Below, one piece after another: positions 8,414 through 15,300 of a stretch of 29,879 nt of DNA (position 1 is the first letter of the stretch; every line of letters begins with the position of its first letter). The notes under the pieces were generated by a model. The model was not told where the DNA came from, did not search any database, and worked only from the letters and a program-made list of their open reading frames with translations. The position numbers and the translations under genes are program-made. This DNA is from Pseudomonadota bacterium (GTDB taxonomy: Bacteria > Pseudomonadota > Alphaproteobacteria > Rhizobiales > Aestuariivirgaceae), in the NCBI GenBank assembly GCA_016522385.1, contig JAEKFU010000671.1, positions 1-29,879 on the forward strand, read 5' to 3'.

Positions 8414-8462
8414 CTAGGGCGTGTCTTTCTCATATGGAACCATATGAGAAAGACACGCTTTA
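8414..8462. repeat. Palindromic CTAG-bounded repeat, copy 2 (perfect)
   Basis: The core 8419-8458 is a perfect 19+2+19 palindrome: GCGTGTCTTTCTCATATGG, AA, and its exact reverse complement. Flanks are CTAGG on the left and TTTAA on the right. It sits between two convergent genes (stops at 8409 and 8468) and could act as a bidirectional terminator or RNA stem, although no T-tract follows. Confidence 0.85.
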
Positions 8463-8467
8463 ATGGC

Positions 8468-9196
8468 CTACCAGTTTGCAACGAGGTGGCGAGCGTGTTG
8501 CAGATCGGTCGGAAAATCGACCTCGCACCAGGAATGTCCAGATACATCACAAATGCCAACCTCGGTCATCTTGGCGAGATGACCGACGGCGGCGGGGAAC
8601 CATTCCGTCAACCCGGAGCGTTGCTGCATCATGTGATCGAGCACGGAGCGATACTGTTCGCAGCCGGCACCCCGAAACACATAAAAACCGATGGCTTCGG
8701 CATCAACCGCTTCGATCGGCAGTTTCTTGCCGATCTCCGTGAGGCGGCTGCCATCAAGCATGACTTTCATATCGTCGGCATCGTATTGGTCCTTATAGTT
8801 GATCGCGACAGTGACCTCGCCATTGGGGTCAGCCAACAAAGCTTCGACCAGAGCAGCCTTGAACACGTTGTCGCCGTTGACCTGAATGAACGGATCTTGC
8901 ATTTCGTGTCGAGCCATCCAGCAGCTGGCGAGGTTGTCAGCGACACAGTAGAATGGATTGAACACCGACCGAATGGTCAGATCGCGCTCGGCGGCAATCC
9001 GGCAAAGTTCTTCGTCCATCTCGGCCGCACCATAACCGGTGATCACGACAAATTCGCTTATGCCACAATCTGCAAAGGCATCGATCTGGCGGCCCACCAG
9101 CGTGCGCCCGCCGATGTCGAGCAAAGCCTTAGGAACGTCCTCAGTCAATGGCAGCAGGCGTTTGCCTTGACCTGCGCCTAAAATAATCACCTTCAC
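8468..9196 (-). CDS. LicC-like cytidylyltransferase (phosphocholine / alditol- or inositol-phosphate type)
   Basis: A 242-residue sugar-nucleotidyltransferase-fold enzyme that activates a phosphorylated small alcohol with CTP or a related NTP. Visible: KVIILGAGQGKRLLPLTED with the phosphate-binding loop at 7-14, VPKALLDIGG with Lys23, a GYG turn, SVFNPFYCVADNLASCWMAR (the N-P-F/Y…N-N/D-L-x-S pattern of LicC and inositol-phosphate cytidylyltransferases), the metal Asp in VNGDN at 109, and CEVDFPTDLQHA near the end. I chose GTG at 9194-9196 because the nucleotide-binding strand begins there. It is the only minus-strand gene of the lipid cluster and diverges from the phosphoesterase gene across 80 bp. 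Probable job: making a CDP-alcohol head group for the CDP-alcohol transferase encoded at 13073. Substrate not provable here. Confidence 0.78.
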   Translation of the reverse strand: MKVIILGAGQGKRLLPLTEDVPKALLDIGGRTLVGRQIDAFADCGISEFVVITGYGAAEMDEELCRIAAERDLTIRSVFNPFYCVADNLASCWMARHEMQDPFIQVNGDNVFKAALVEALLADPNGEVTVAINYKDQYDADDMKVMLDGSRLTEIGKKLPIEAVDAEAIGFYVFRGAGCEQYRSVLDHMMQQRSGLTEWFPAAVGHLAKMTEVGICDVSGHSWCEVDFPTDLQHARHLVANW

Positions 9197-9276
9197 GATG
9201 CTTGAACCCTTATACCCTGAGCGCGTATGAACTGGCGGTTCAATGGCACTCCACTCGGACGAAGTCAACGCCGCGC

Positions 9277-10182
9277 ATGTTCCGTCTTGCCCATCTGTCA
9301 GACATTCATCTCGCACCGCTGCCCAGACCGCGACCCGGGCAACTGTTGAACAAGCGTTTTATCGGCTTCTTGTCATGGCAGTTGCGGCGCAAAAAGGTGC
9401 ATCAACCTCAGATCGCCCAACAGATTGTCAACGACATCAAGGCTGCGCAGATCGATCACGTTGCGGTCACCGGCGACCTTGCAAATATCTCTTTGCCGCA
9501 GGAGTTCGAACGCGGCAGCCGTTGGCTCAAGGAGTTCGGCGATCCGCAAGGCATTAGTTTCGTTCCTGGGAATCATGATGCCTATATCGATGTGTCCTGG
9601 CAGCACGGATTGGCACACTGGCAAGAATTCATGGCGGGTGACCTGCAGCTGAAAAAAGGCGCCGGTCGGGCCTTTCCCTATGTGCGCCAGCGCCGTAACG
9701 TTGCGCTCATCGGCGTTTCCACTGCAACGCCGGCTGCACTGCATCGGGCCAGCGGCACACTGGGACAAGACCAGATTCAGATGCTCGAGGTCGTACTGAG
9801 GACTTTGCGTGAACGTGGCTTCTTTCGCGTGTTGATGATCCATCATCCTCCGCTGCCCGGACAGGCGGCTGACCGTAAGGCCCTTACCGATGCAGGGGCA
9901 CTGAAAACAGTGCTGCAAGCCGATGGCGTGGAGCTGGTGCTGCATGGTCACAATCATCAGCACATGCGCGAAACGTTGCCGACCAGTCACGGTCCAGCAC
10001 ATATCATTGGCGTTCCATCGGCCTCTGCTGTCATCAGAGCCCACAAACCTGCAGCCGCCTGGTACCTCTATAAAATCCGGCGCCGAGAACAGCGCTGGCA
10101 TGTCGATGTCGAGGTGCGCGGTTATGATGGTGCATCGAATACAATCAAGCCAGAAACACCATTCAAGCTTGAATATGAATGA
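9277..10182 (+). CDS. Calcineurin-like metallophosphoesterase
   Basis: A 301-residue protein with the full set of binuclear-metal motifs: D9-I-H11 (LSDIHLA), G66-D67 (VTGDLAN), GNHDA at 98-102, MIHHPP at 187-192 and HGHNH at 223-227. This composition is that of class III cyclic-nucleotide phosphodiesterase-like and lipid-sugar pyrophosphatase-like enzymes. Start ATG at 9277 places the first motif at the N-terminus as usual; no signal peptide is seen, so it is probably cytoplasmic. It lies in the lipid cluster, first of a plus-strand run that reaches 16199, and could hydrolyse a CDP-linked or phospholipid intermediate. The substrate cannot be read from sequence. Confidence 0.85.
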   Translation: MFRLAHLSDIHLAPLPRPRPGQLLNKRFIGFLSWQLRRKKVHQPQIAQQIVNDIKAAQIDHVAVTGDLANISLPQEFERGSRWLKEFGDPQGISFVPGNHDAYIDVSWQHGLAHWQEFMAGDLQLKKGAGRAFPYVRQRRNVALIGVSTATPAALHRASGTLGQDQIQMLEVVLRTLRERGFFRVLMIHHPPLPGQAADRKALTDAGALKTVLQADGVELVLHGHNHQHMRETLPTSHGPAHIIGVPSASAVIRAHKPAAAWYLYKIRRREQRWHVDVEVRGYDGASNTIKPETPFKLEYE

Positions 10183-10284
10183 CGATCGGCGCACAGTCCG
10201 ACCAAGGGTGGGCGACGCCAGAATTATTGACGGACGACGACTATCGCTAACGCAACGCAACTGAAATTCGGATATCCAGACTCC

Positions 10285-10689
10285 TTGATCGCGAACTACG
10301 GTCGATGGTGCGTTTTGTTGCGGCCGGCGCAGGCGACGCTCGGTGCTATGGTTTTGATCTGCAAGGATAAGGCGACTAGTTTTGCGGGCATATCGCCTGA
10401 GGCGTTCGAAGAGCTCGGCATTGTAATTGCCGACATCGAGACCGCTTCAAGAGCTTTCCGGACATGGGACAAAATAAATTACCTGATGCTCATGATGGTC
10501 GATCCTGATGTGCATTTCCATGTGTTGCCTCGTTACGCTGAGGAACAGAACTTCGATGGAACTGTCTATGTTGATGCAGGTTGGCCGGGCCCGCCCGATC
10601 TGACCGGCGCCGTCAATTTGACACCACAGCAGATCGATGCACTGGTAAAGGCTCTCAAAGCAGTGTGGCCGAAACACGAGGATGCTTGA
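10285..10689 (+). CDS. HIT-like protein with an incomplete histidine triad
   Basis: A roughly 134-residue member of the HIT superfamily, nucleotide-binding hydrolases or transferases. The hallmark region reads VDPDVHFHVLPRY: two of the three triad histidines are present (77 and 79) and the third is Leu. I recall this variant in other Rhizobiales copies, so it is probably not a mutation. Start is uncertain. There is no ATG or GTG in frame after the TGA at 10228; TTG at 10285 is used here, but the family N-terminus (lysine-aromatic-Gly-Tyr-Pro followed by a Leu-Ile) begins at CTG 10261, so the true start may be there. The stop overlaps the next gene. Confidence 0.75.
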   Translation: MIANYGRWCVLLRPAQATLGAMVLICKDKATSFAGISPEAFEELGIVIADIETASRAFRTWDKINYLMLMMVDPDVHFHVLPRYAEEQNFDGTVYVDAGWPGPPDLTGAVNLTPQQIDALVKALKAVWPKHEDA

Positions 10690-11924
10690 GCGGCGTGTTG
10701 AACATTTTGCGCTTACCTCTGGTGGACAGATACGTCATGCGTCACGTACTGGCGCCGCTGGCGGTCGCCATGACGATTGGCCTTCTCGTTCTGCTCTCCG
10801 AAAGGCTGGTGCGGCTGCTCGATGTTACGATGGGCAAGAAGAACTCGATCGGCGTGATCTTTGAGCTATTGGGCTATCTCGTGCCGCACTATCTCGGACT
10901 AGCGATCCCGGCTGCATTGTTTCTCGGAATGCTTTTCGGATTCAACCGGATGTCGAAGGACAGCGAGGTTGATGCTTTCCTGGCGGGTGGTGTCGGCATG
11001 CATCGACTGGCGAGGCCGGTCATCGCACTGTCGCTGGTGCTCGCGTTACTTTCGCTGTTTATATTCGGATGGCTGCAGTCGCATACAAGATACGCCTATC
11101 GAGCGGTGCTTCACGCCGTGAAGAATGTCGAGGTTTTCTACCTTGCGGAAGAAGGCGTATTCATGCAGGCCGACACGAGGACGTTCATTCTGGATAAGCT
11201 GGAACGCGGCAGCAGCGCGTTTGAGCGGATTTTCCTTTTTGATTATCGGGGGCCTAATGGCTCGCAGACCGTGACCGCAGTCGGCGGGTCATTGATCGAG
11301 CAAGATGGCGACCCGCGGCCTATTCTGCGTCTCAACAACGGGCACCGATTGAAACTCGAAGGCTGGCCCAATCTCAGCGCAGCTGAGGAATTGCCCAGCG
11401 CAAACTCCGGCACTTTCGTCCGAATTGATACACCGCTGGGCAAAATATCCCGGACTATCTTCCGGCCGCGCGGGATCGATGCCCGGGAGATGACGCTGCC
11501 GGAACTGTGGGCACGGCTGCACGGTGCACCCGGTGCCGACGAGATCGATGCCATTCGGGGCGAGTTTCACAAACGCCTCGTATCGTCTGCTACGATATTC
11601 ATGCTGCCATTCCTGGCCCTACCCTTCGCAGTGGGTACACGCCGAGGGCAGCGCGCGTACCGGTTTGCCGTGGCATTGGTCATCCTGGTGGCATACCACG
11701 AAGTGATCGAACAGGGGGCGGTTGCCACCAAGGCAAATGGCGTTTCGGTTTTGATCACCGCATGGCTACCATTCACCTTGCTGTCGTTGTTTGCACTCTG
11801 GCGCTTCGTCACAGTCTGTTTCCGCCTGCGCAAGGACCGCATGCAACCGATCTATGAACGCATGGCGGACATGATTGGGCGTTGCTGGGATCTCCTCATG
11901 GGCAAGTTAGGTGGCCAGACATGA
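10686..11924 (+). CDS. lptF: LptF-type permease (YjgP/YjgQ family), probable second copy
   Basis: A 412-residue inner-membrane subunit of the LptB2FG type, which extracts lipopolysaccharide, or in some lineages other lipids, from the inner membrane for transport to the outer membrane. Three N-terminal membrane segments (about residues 20-38, 60-80, 104-125), a large periplasmic beta-rich domain (about 130-300) and three C-terminal segments (FMLPFLALPFAVG, AYRFAVALVILVAYHEVIEQ, LITAWLPFTLLSLFALWRF) match the family. Start TTG at 10686 follows GAGG closely and overlaps the HIT gene; GTG at 10695 is an alternative. The stop overlaps lptG by ATGA. The usual lptFG neighbours (lptD, surA) are absent, which suggests a specialised paralogue. 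Confidence 0.85.
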   Translation: MSGVLNILRLPLVDRYVMRHVLAPLAVAMTIGLLVLLSERLVRLLDVTMGKKNSIGVIFELLGYLVPHYLGLAIPAALFLGMLFGFNRMSKDSEVDAFLAGGVGMHRLARPVIALSLVLALLSLFIFGWLQSHTRYAYRAVLHAVKNVEVFYLAEEGVFMQADTRTFILDKLERGSSAFERIFLFDYRGPNGSQTVTAVGGSLIEQDGDPRPILRLNNGHRLKLEGWPNLSAAEELPSANSGTFVRIDTPLGKISRTIFRPRGIDAREMTLPELWARLHGAPGADEIDAIRGEFHKRLVSSATIFMLPFLALPFAVGTRRGQRAYRFAVALVILVAYHEVIEQGAVATKANGVSVLITAWLPFTLLSLFALWRFVTVCFRLRKDRMQPIYERMADMIGRCWDLLMGKLGGQT

Positions 11925-12997
11925 AAACCATCGGTTGGATGCTCACCAGGATGATCATCTTGCGGTTCTTCATGATCCTGTTTGGCATATGCACGTTCTT
12001 CATCACGCTGGATGTCTTTACCTATGCAGATGATGTTCTGGCGATCAACAATGGCGAGTTGAGCTCGCTCGGCAGGTACGCCCTGCTGTTGTTGCCGGGA
12101 GCCGCGTCAACATTCATGGCGCTGTGCGTTTTGCTGAGCCTGCTGCTGACATTGATCGAATTGAGCTATCGCAGCGAAACCGTTGCGTTGTGGGCATCCG
12201 GCATACCGCCTCTGAAAGTCTTGATCATGCTGTTGCCGCTCGGCGCCTTGCTTGGCGGGATCCATTTTCTCATCAATGACCAAGCCGTAACCAAGGTTGC
12301 ACCGCTGCTGCATGCTTGGGGAATCGGCGATTACGGCAAAAAGCAACTTAAGATCGGCGAGCAGGATCCGATCTGGATGCGTGCTGGCAACGACATTCTT
12401 CGCGCGGCCGATTCGAACGCCAAGGCAACCGAGCTGGAAAACGTCATAATATTCCGGCGCGACGAGGCGGGCATCCTGATTGAGCAAATCATGGCGAAGA
12501 AGGCCGCCTTGACGAATGGCCGCTGGGAATTGTCGGATGTGGTGATCTATTACCAAAAGAACCTACTCCCGAACCGGGTCAAAACATTCATTTACAGCGG
12601 CTCGATGCGGCCGGCAGCGGCTGGTGCACGGTCAGGGGACCCAGAAGAAATGTCGCTGAATGATCTTGAATACTTCATAGTCAATTCCGGTTTTGGCATC
12701 AGGCCGGCACATGTTTACGAAACCTGGTGGCACAAGCGGGTTTCGCTGCTGCTGTCGTCGATCTTGATGATGGCGCTATGTCTGCCGCTGGCCGTGCGTT
12801 ATCGCCGTGGTGGCGGAATTAGCTTGATCCTCGGCATCGGCGTGGCAATCGGATTCGGCTTCTTTATATTCGATGGCATTTCCCTGACGGTTGGTGAGCT
12901 GGGAATTGTACCGCCATGGATGGCGGCATGGACGCCGGTTCTGGTGTTCGCCGGCCTTGCTGCCACCTTGATGCTTCGCGCCGAAACCGTTAGTTAG
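11921..12997 (+). CDS. lptG: LptG-type permease (YjgP/YjgQ family), probable second copy
   Basis: A 358-residue partner of the preceding LptF-type protein. Membrane segments are at about 10-30 (ILRFFMILFGICTFFITLDV), 50-78, 92-115 (LKVLIMLLPLGALLGGIHF) and three near the C-terminus (LLLSSILMMALCLPLAV, LILGIGVAIGFGFFIFDG, WTPVLVFAGLAATLML), with a periplasmic domain between. Start ATG at 11921 is translationally coupled (ATGA) to the preceding stop and has AGGTGG upstream. With its partner and an LptB ATPase encoded elsewhere it should move a lipid across the periplasm; the cargo here is inferred to be the product of the neighbouring lipid enzymes. A 75-bp gap follows. Confidence 0.85.
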   Translation: MKTIGWMLTRMIILRFFMILFGICTFFITLDVFTYADDVLAINNGELSSLGRYALLLLPGAASTFMALCVLLSLLLTLIELSYRSETVALWASGIPPLKVLIMLLPLGALLGGIHFLINDQAVTKVAPLLHAWGIGDYGKKQLKIGEQDPIWMRAGNDILRAADSNAKATELENVIIFRRDEAGILIEQIMAKKAALTNGRWELSDVVIYYQKNLLPNRVKTFIYSGSMRPAAAGARSGDPEEMSLNDLEYFIVNSGFGIRPAHVYETWWHKRVSLLLSSILMMALCLPLAVRYRRGGGISLILGIGVAIGFGFFIFDGISLTVGELGIVPPWMAAWTPVLVFAGLAATLMLRAETVS

Positions 12998-13072
12998 TCG
13001 GCAATCGCCGTTGATAACGCGATAACATCTTATCTCATTGCGACATCAGAGCATCCGGGGCCTAACACTACC

Positions 13073-14338
13073 GTGAGCGAAACTCCTAGAAAAAAGAGTA
13101 GTCGGGCCAGGTCGGCAAAAGCCGCTCGGAAAAGAACTGCCGGGAAGCCGCGCGGGGCGACACAAATGGTCGGTGAACGGGTCTTTGAACCGGCACTGTG
13201 TGTCGTCGGCGATCACCATGAGGTTGTGTTTGGCCTGACCACCAGCGATCGGCTCAAACGCCAGTTTGCGCGCGCCGGAATCAGTGAAACCGTATCACCT
13301 GATGAGGCCAAGATGCGCAATGGGCCGATCATTCTCGTGCGCAGTGACGCCGTGATAGACCAACCACTGATTCCGGTCCTTGCCAAACGGCCAAATCTGT
13401 TGTTGGTGGAAGGCGAATCGAAAAGTGCCCGGCCGGTCGCAATAACCATACTAGGATCAAGCGCCGGCGACGCGATCGACCTGTTGCAGGGCGAGGGTCC
13501 ATCGCCGGATCAACTGAAGCTCTTGGTGCGGTCGCCGGGGGACCTCGGCGTCGCATTCTGGAAGGGTTTACGCAAGCGCGAAGTACCCTACGCCGGTGTT
13601 GTCACCGGGCAGAACCGAACCGACACGGAATGGCGCATGTTTATGGGCACCTATAAGGGAGCGACAGATTTCGTGACCAAGTATATCTGGCCGCGACCGG
13701 CTTACCACGTGACGCGCGTGCTGGCTTCCACATCTGTGAGCCCCAACATGGTCACATCGGTCGGCGCCGCGTTTATGGTAATCGCGTTCTGGCTGTTTCT
13801 CAGTGGCTACTTCCTGATCGGCCTTGCCGCAGCCTGGATGATGACATTTCTCGACACGGTGGACGGCAAACTGGCCCGCACGACACTAACGTCGAGCAAA
13901 TGGGGCGACATATTCGATCACGGTATTGATTTGATCCACCCACCGTTTTGGTATGCCGCGTGGAGCTATGGCGTATTTGCAGCGGGAACAAGCTTGAGTG
14001 AACAAACGCTCTGGGTGCTTCTGGTTGTGATCATTGTGGGCTACGTTATCCAGCGGCTGATGGAAGGCATTGCGATTAAGTGGCTTGGTTTGGAGATTCA
14101 TATCTGGCGGCCCATCGACACGCTCTTCAGGCAAATCACTGCACGGCGAAATCCCAATCTGGCCCTGCTAACGCTATTTGCCATATTTGGTCGGCCCGGC
14201 TGGGGTCTGATCGCGGTTGCTGCATGGACGTTAGTGTGCCTGCTTCTGCACGGTGTCCAGCTGGTCCAGGCGTTCCACGCCAAGCAGACCGGCGAGCCGT
14301 TAAAGTCTTGGATGAACGTGCCGGCATCGCTGAAATGA
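13073..14338 (+). CDS. CDP-alcohol phosphatidyltransferase with an N-terminal nucleotidyltransferase-like domain
   Basis: A 421-residue enzyme of the CDP-OH_P_transf family, which joins a CDP-activated alcohol or lipid to a second alcohol in the inner membrane. The catalytic motif is complete: D264-G265-x2-A268-R269-x8-G278-x3-D282-x3-D286. Hydrophobic helices surround it from about 215 to 400 (for example FMVIAFWLFLSGYFLIGLAA). Residues 1-40 are a very basic Lys/Arg/Ala tail. Residues 40-200 (GLTTSDRLKRQFARAGISE, ILVRSDAVIDQPLIPVLAKR) look like a degenerate nucleotidyltransferase domain without the glycine-rich loop, recalling the fused layout of inositol-phosphate cytidylyltransferase/DIPP synthase. 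GTG start with weak ribosome binding site. Coupled by ATGA to the lipid kinase. I think this corresponds in position to cpgA of Caulobacter; that is from memory. Confidence 0.82.
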   Translation: MSETPRKKSSRARSAKAARKRTAGKPRGATQMVGERVFEPALCVVGDHHEVVFGLTTSDRLKRQFARAGISETVSPDEAKMRNGPIILVRSDAVIDQPLIPVLAKRPNLLLVEGESKSARPVAITILGSSAGDAIDLLQGEGPSPDQLKLLVRSPGDLGVAFWKGLRKREVPYAGVVTGQNRTDTEWRMFMGTYKGATDFVTKYIWPRPAYHVTRVLASTSVSPNMVTSVGAAFMVIAFWLFLSGYFLIGLAAAWMMTFLDTVDGKLARTTLTSSKWGDIFDHGIDLIHPPFWYAAWSYGVFAAGTSLSEQTLWVLLVVIIVGYVIQRLMEGIAIKWLGLEIHIWRPIDTLFRQITARRNPNLALLTLFAIFGRPGWGLIAVAAWTLVCLLLHGVQLVQAFHAKQTGEPLKSWMNVPASLK

Positions 14339-15300
14339 GTTGTGGTCTAATTGTCAATCCGTCGTCAGGCAAGCGACGCGGACGTGGCACCGCGCTTGCT
14401 ACCAAGTTGATGAACGGCGGCGACGTTCATGTTCGCGTGCTGGAGCATTTCAAAGATCTCGGCGTAACGCTTGACGAACTGGCCGGGCTGGGCGTGACAA
14501 CACTTTTCGTGAGCTCCGGCGACGGTACGATCCAGCAGATTCAGACCGAGCTTGCCGAGCGAAAACCTTTCGATGTGCTGCCTGACCTCGCCCTGTTGCC
14601 GCATGGCACGACAAACATGACAGCTGCCGATATCGGGCTGGGCGTCCGGAACCTGGAAGAGCAAGCGCGTATCATTGCGGATGCGGATTATCGCGCGCAA
14701 CATACAACTCGCAGAACTCGCGCGACCCTACGCGTTGCCAATCCGGCAGACGGACAGGCACGGCACGGCATGTTTCTGGGCACCGGCGCCTTGTGGCGCG
14801 GTACCGTATTCTGTCAACAGGCGGTTCACAAGACCGGCCTAAGGGGTGACGGTGCAACCTTTGCCACATTGGCCGCAGCCATCGTTCGTTCGGTGTTTGC
14901 CGGGTCCAACTCACAAGATCCCGATCGGATTTCGCAAGCGTACAATATGACTGTGAAAGCTGCCGATGGTACGGTGATCACCGGTGATCAATTGTTTTTT
15001 CTGGCAACGACGCTCGACAAGCTGATTCTGGGGTCGCGTCCATTCTGGGGTTCCAGAAACGCGGCTTTGCGGGCATCGGTGTTTCCTTATCCTCCGCCCA
15101 ACGTTGCGCGCTGGCTGTGGACTTCGATGTATGGCCGACCGGATCGCGTCATGCCTGCCGGCTGTCATAGTTTCAGCGCTAATCTGATCACGATCGAAAC
15201 GGATTGTCCGTTTGTCATCGACGGTGAATTCTTCGACCCGCCTGCCACTCAACCAATGCGTATCGAAACGGGTGAAGAGTTCACCTACGTTTGCCGCTGA
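14335..15300 (+). CDS. DAGK-family lipid kinase, candidate ceramide kinase
   Basis: A 321-residue protein of the diacylglycerol/sphingosine/ceramide kinase fold, phosphorylating a lipid alcohol with ATP at the inner membrane. Motifs: NPSSGKRRGR at 8-17, SSGDGTIQQI at 60-69 (the GGDGT nucleotide-binding site with the first Gly replaced by Ser) and LLPHGTTNMTAADIG at 88-102. The C-terminal half is beta-rich, with FVIDGEFFD near the end as in YegS/DgkB proteins. ATG at 14335 overlaps the preceding stop (ATGA). The Caulobacter ceramide kinase CpgB is of this kind and sits, as I recall, beside similar genes. Substrate (ceramide or diacylglycerol) is inferred, not shown. Confidence 0.82.
   Translation: MSCGLIVNPSSGKRRGRGTALATKLMNGGDVHVRVLEHFKDLGVTLDELAGLGVTTLFVSSGDGTIQQIQTELAERKPFDVLPDLALLPHGTTNMTAADIGLGVRNLEEQARIIADADYRAQHTTRRTRATLRVANPADGQARHGMFLGTGALWRGTVFCQQAVHKTGLRGDGATFATLAAAIVRSVFAGSNSQDPDRISQAYNMTVKAADGTVITGDQLFFLATTLDKLILGSRPFWGSRNAALRASVFPYPPPNVARWLWTSMYGRPDRVMPAGCHSFSANLITIETDCPFVIDGEFFDPPATQPMRIETGEEFTYVCR

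Noticed and set aside
8444..9181. 245-codon plus-strand frame opposite the LicC-like gene
   Set aside because: It mirrors the minus-strand gene, whose nucleotide-binding motifs are clear; the antisense translation has no family features.
9373..10260. 295-codon minus-strand frame opposite the metallophosphoesterase
   Set aside because: The plus-strand gene carries all five metal-binding motifs; the antisense frame is a by-product.
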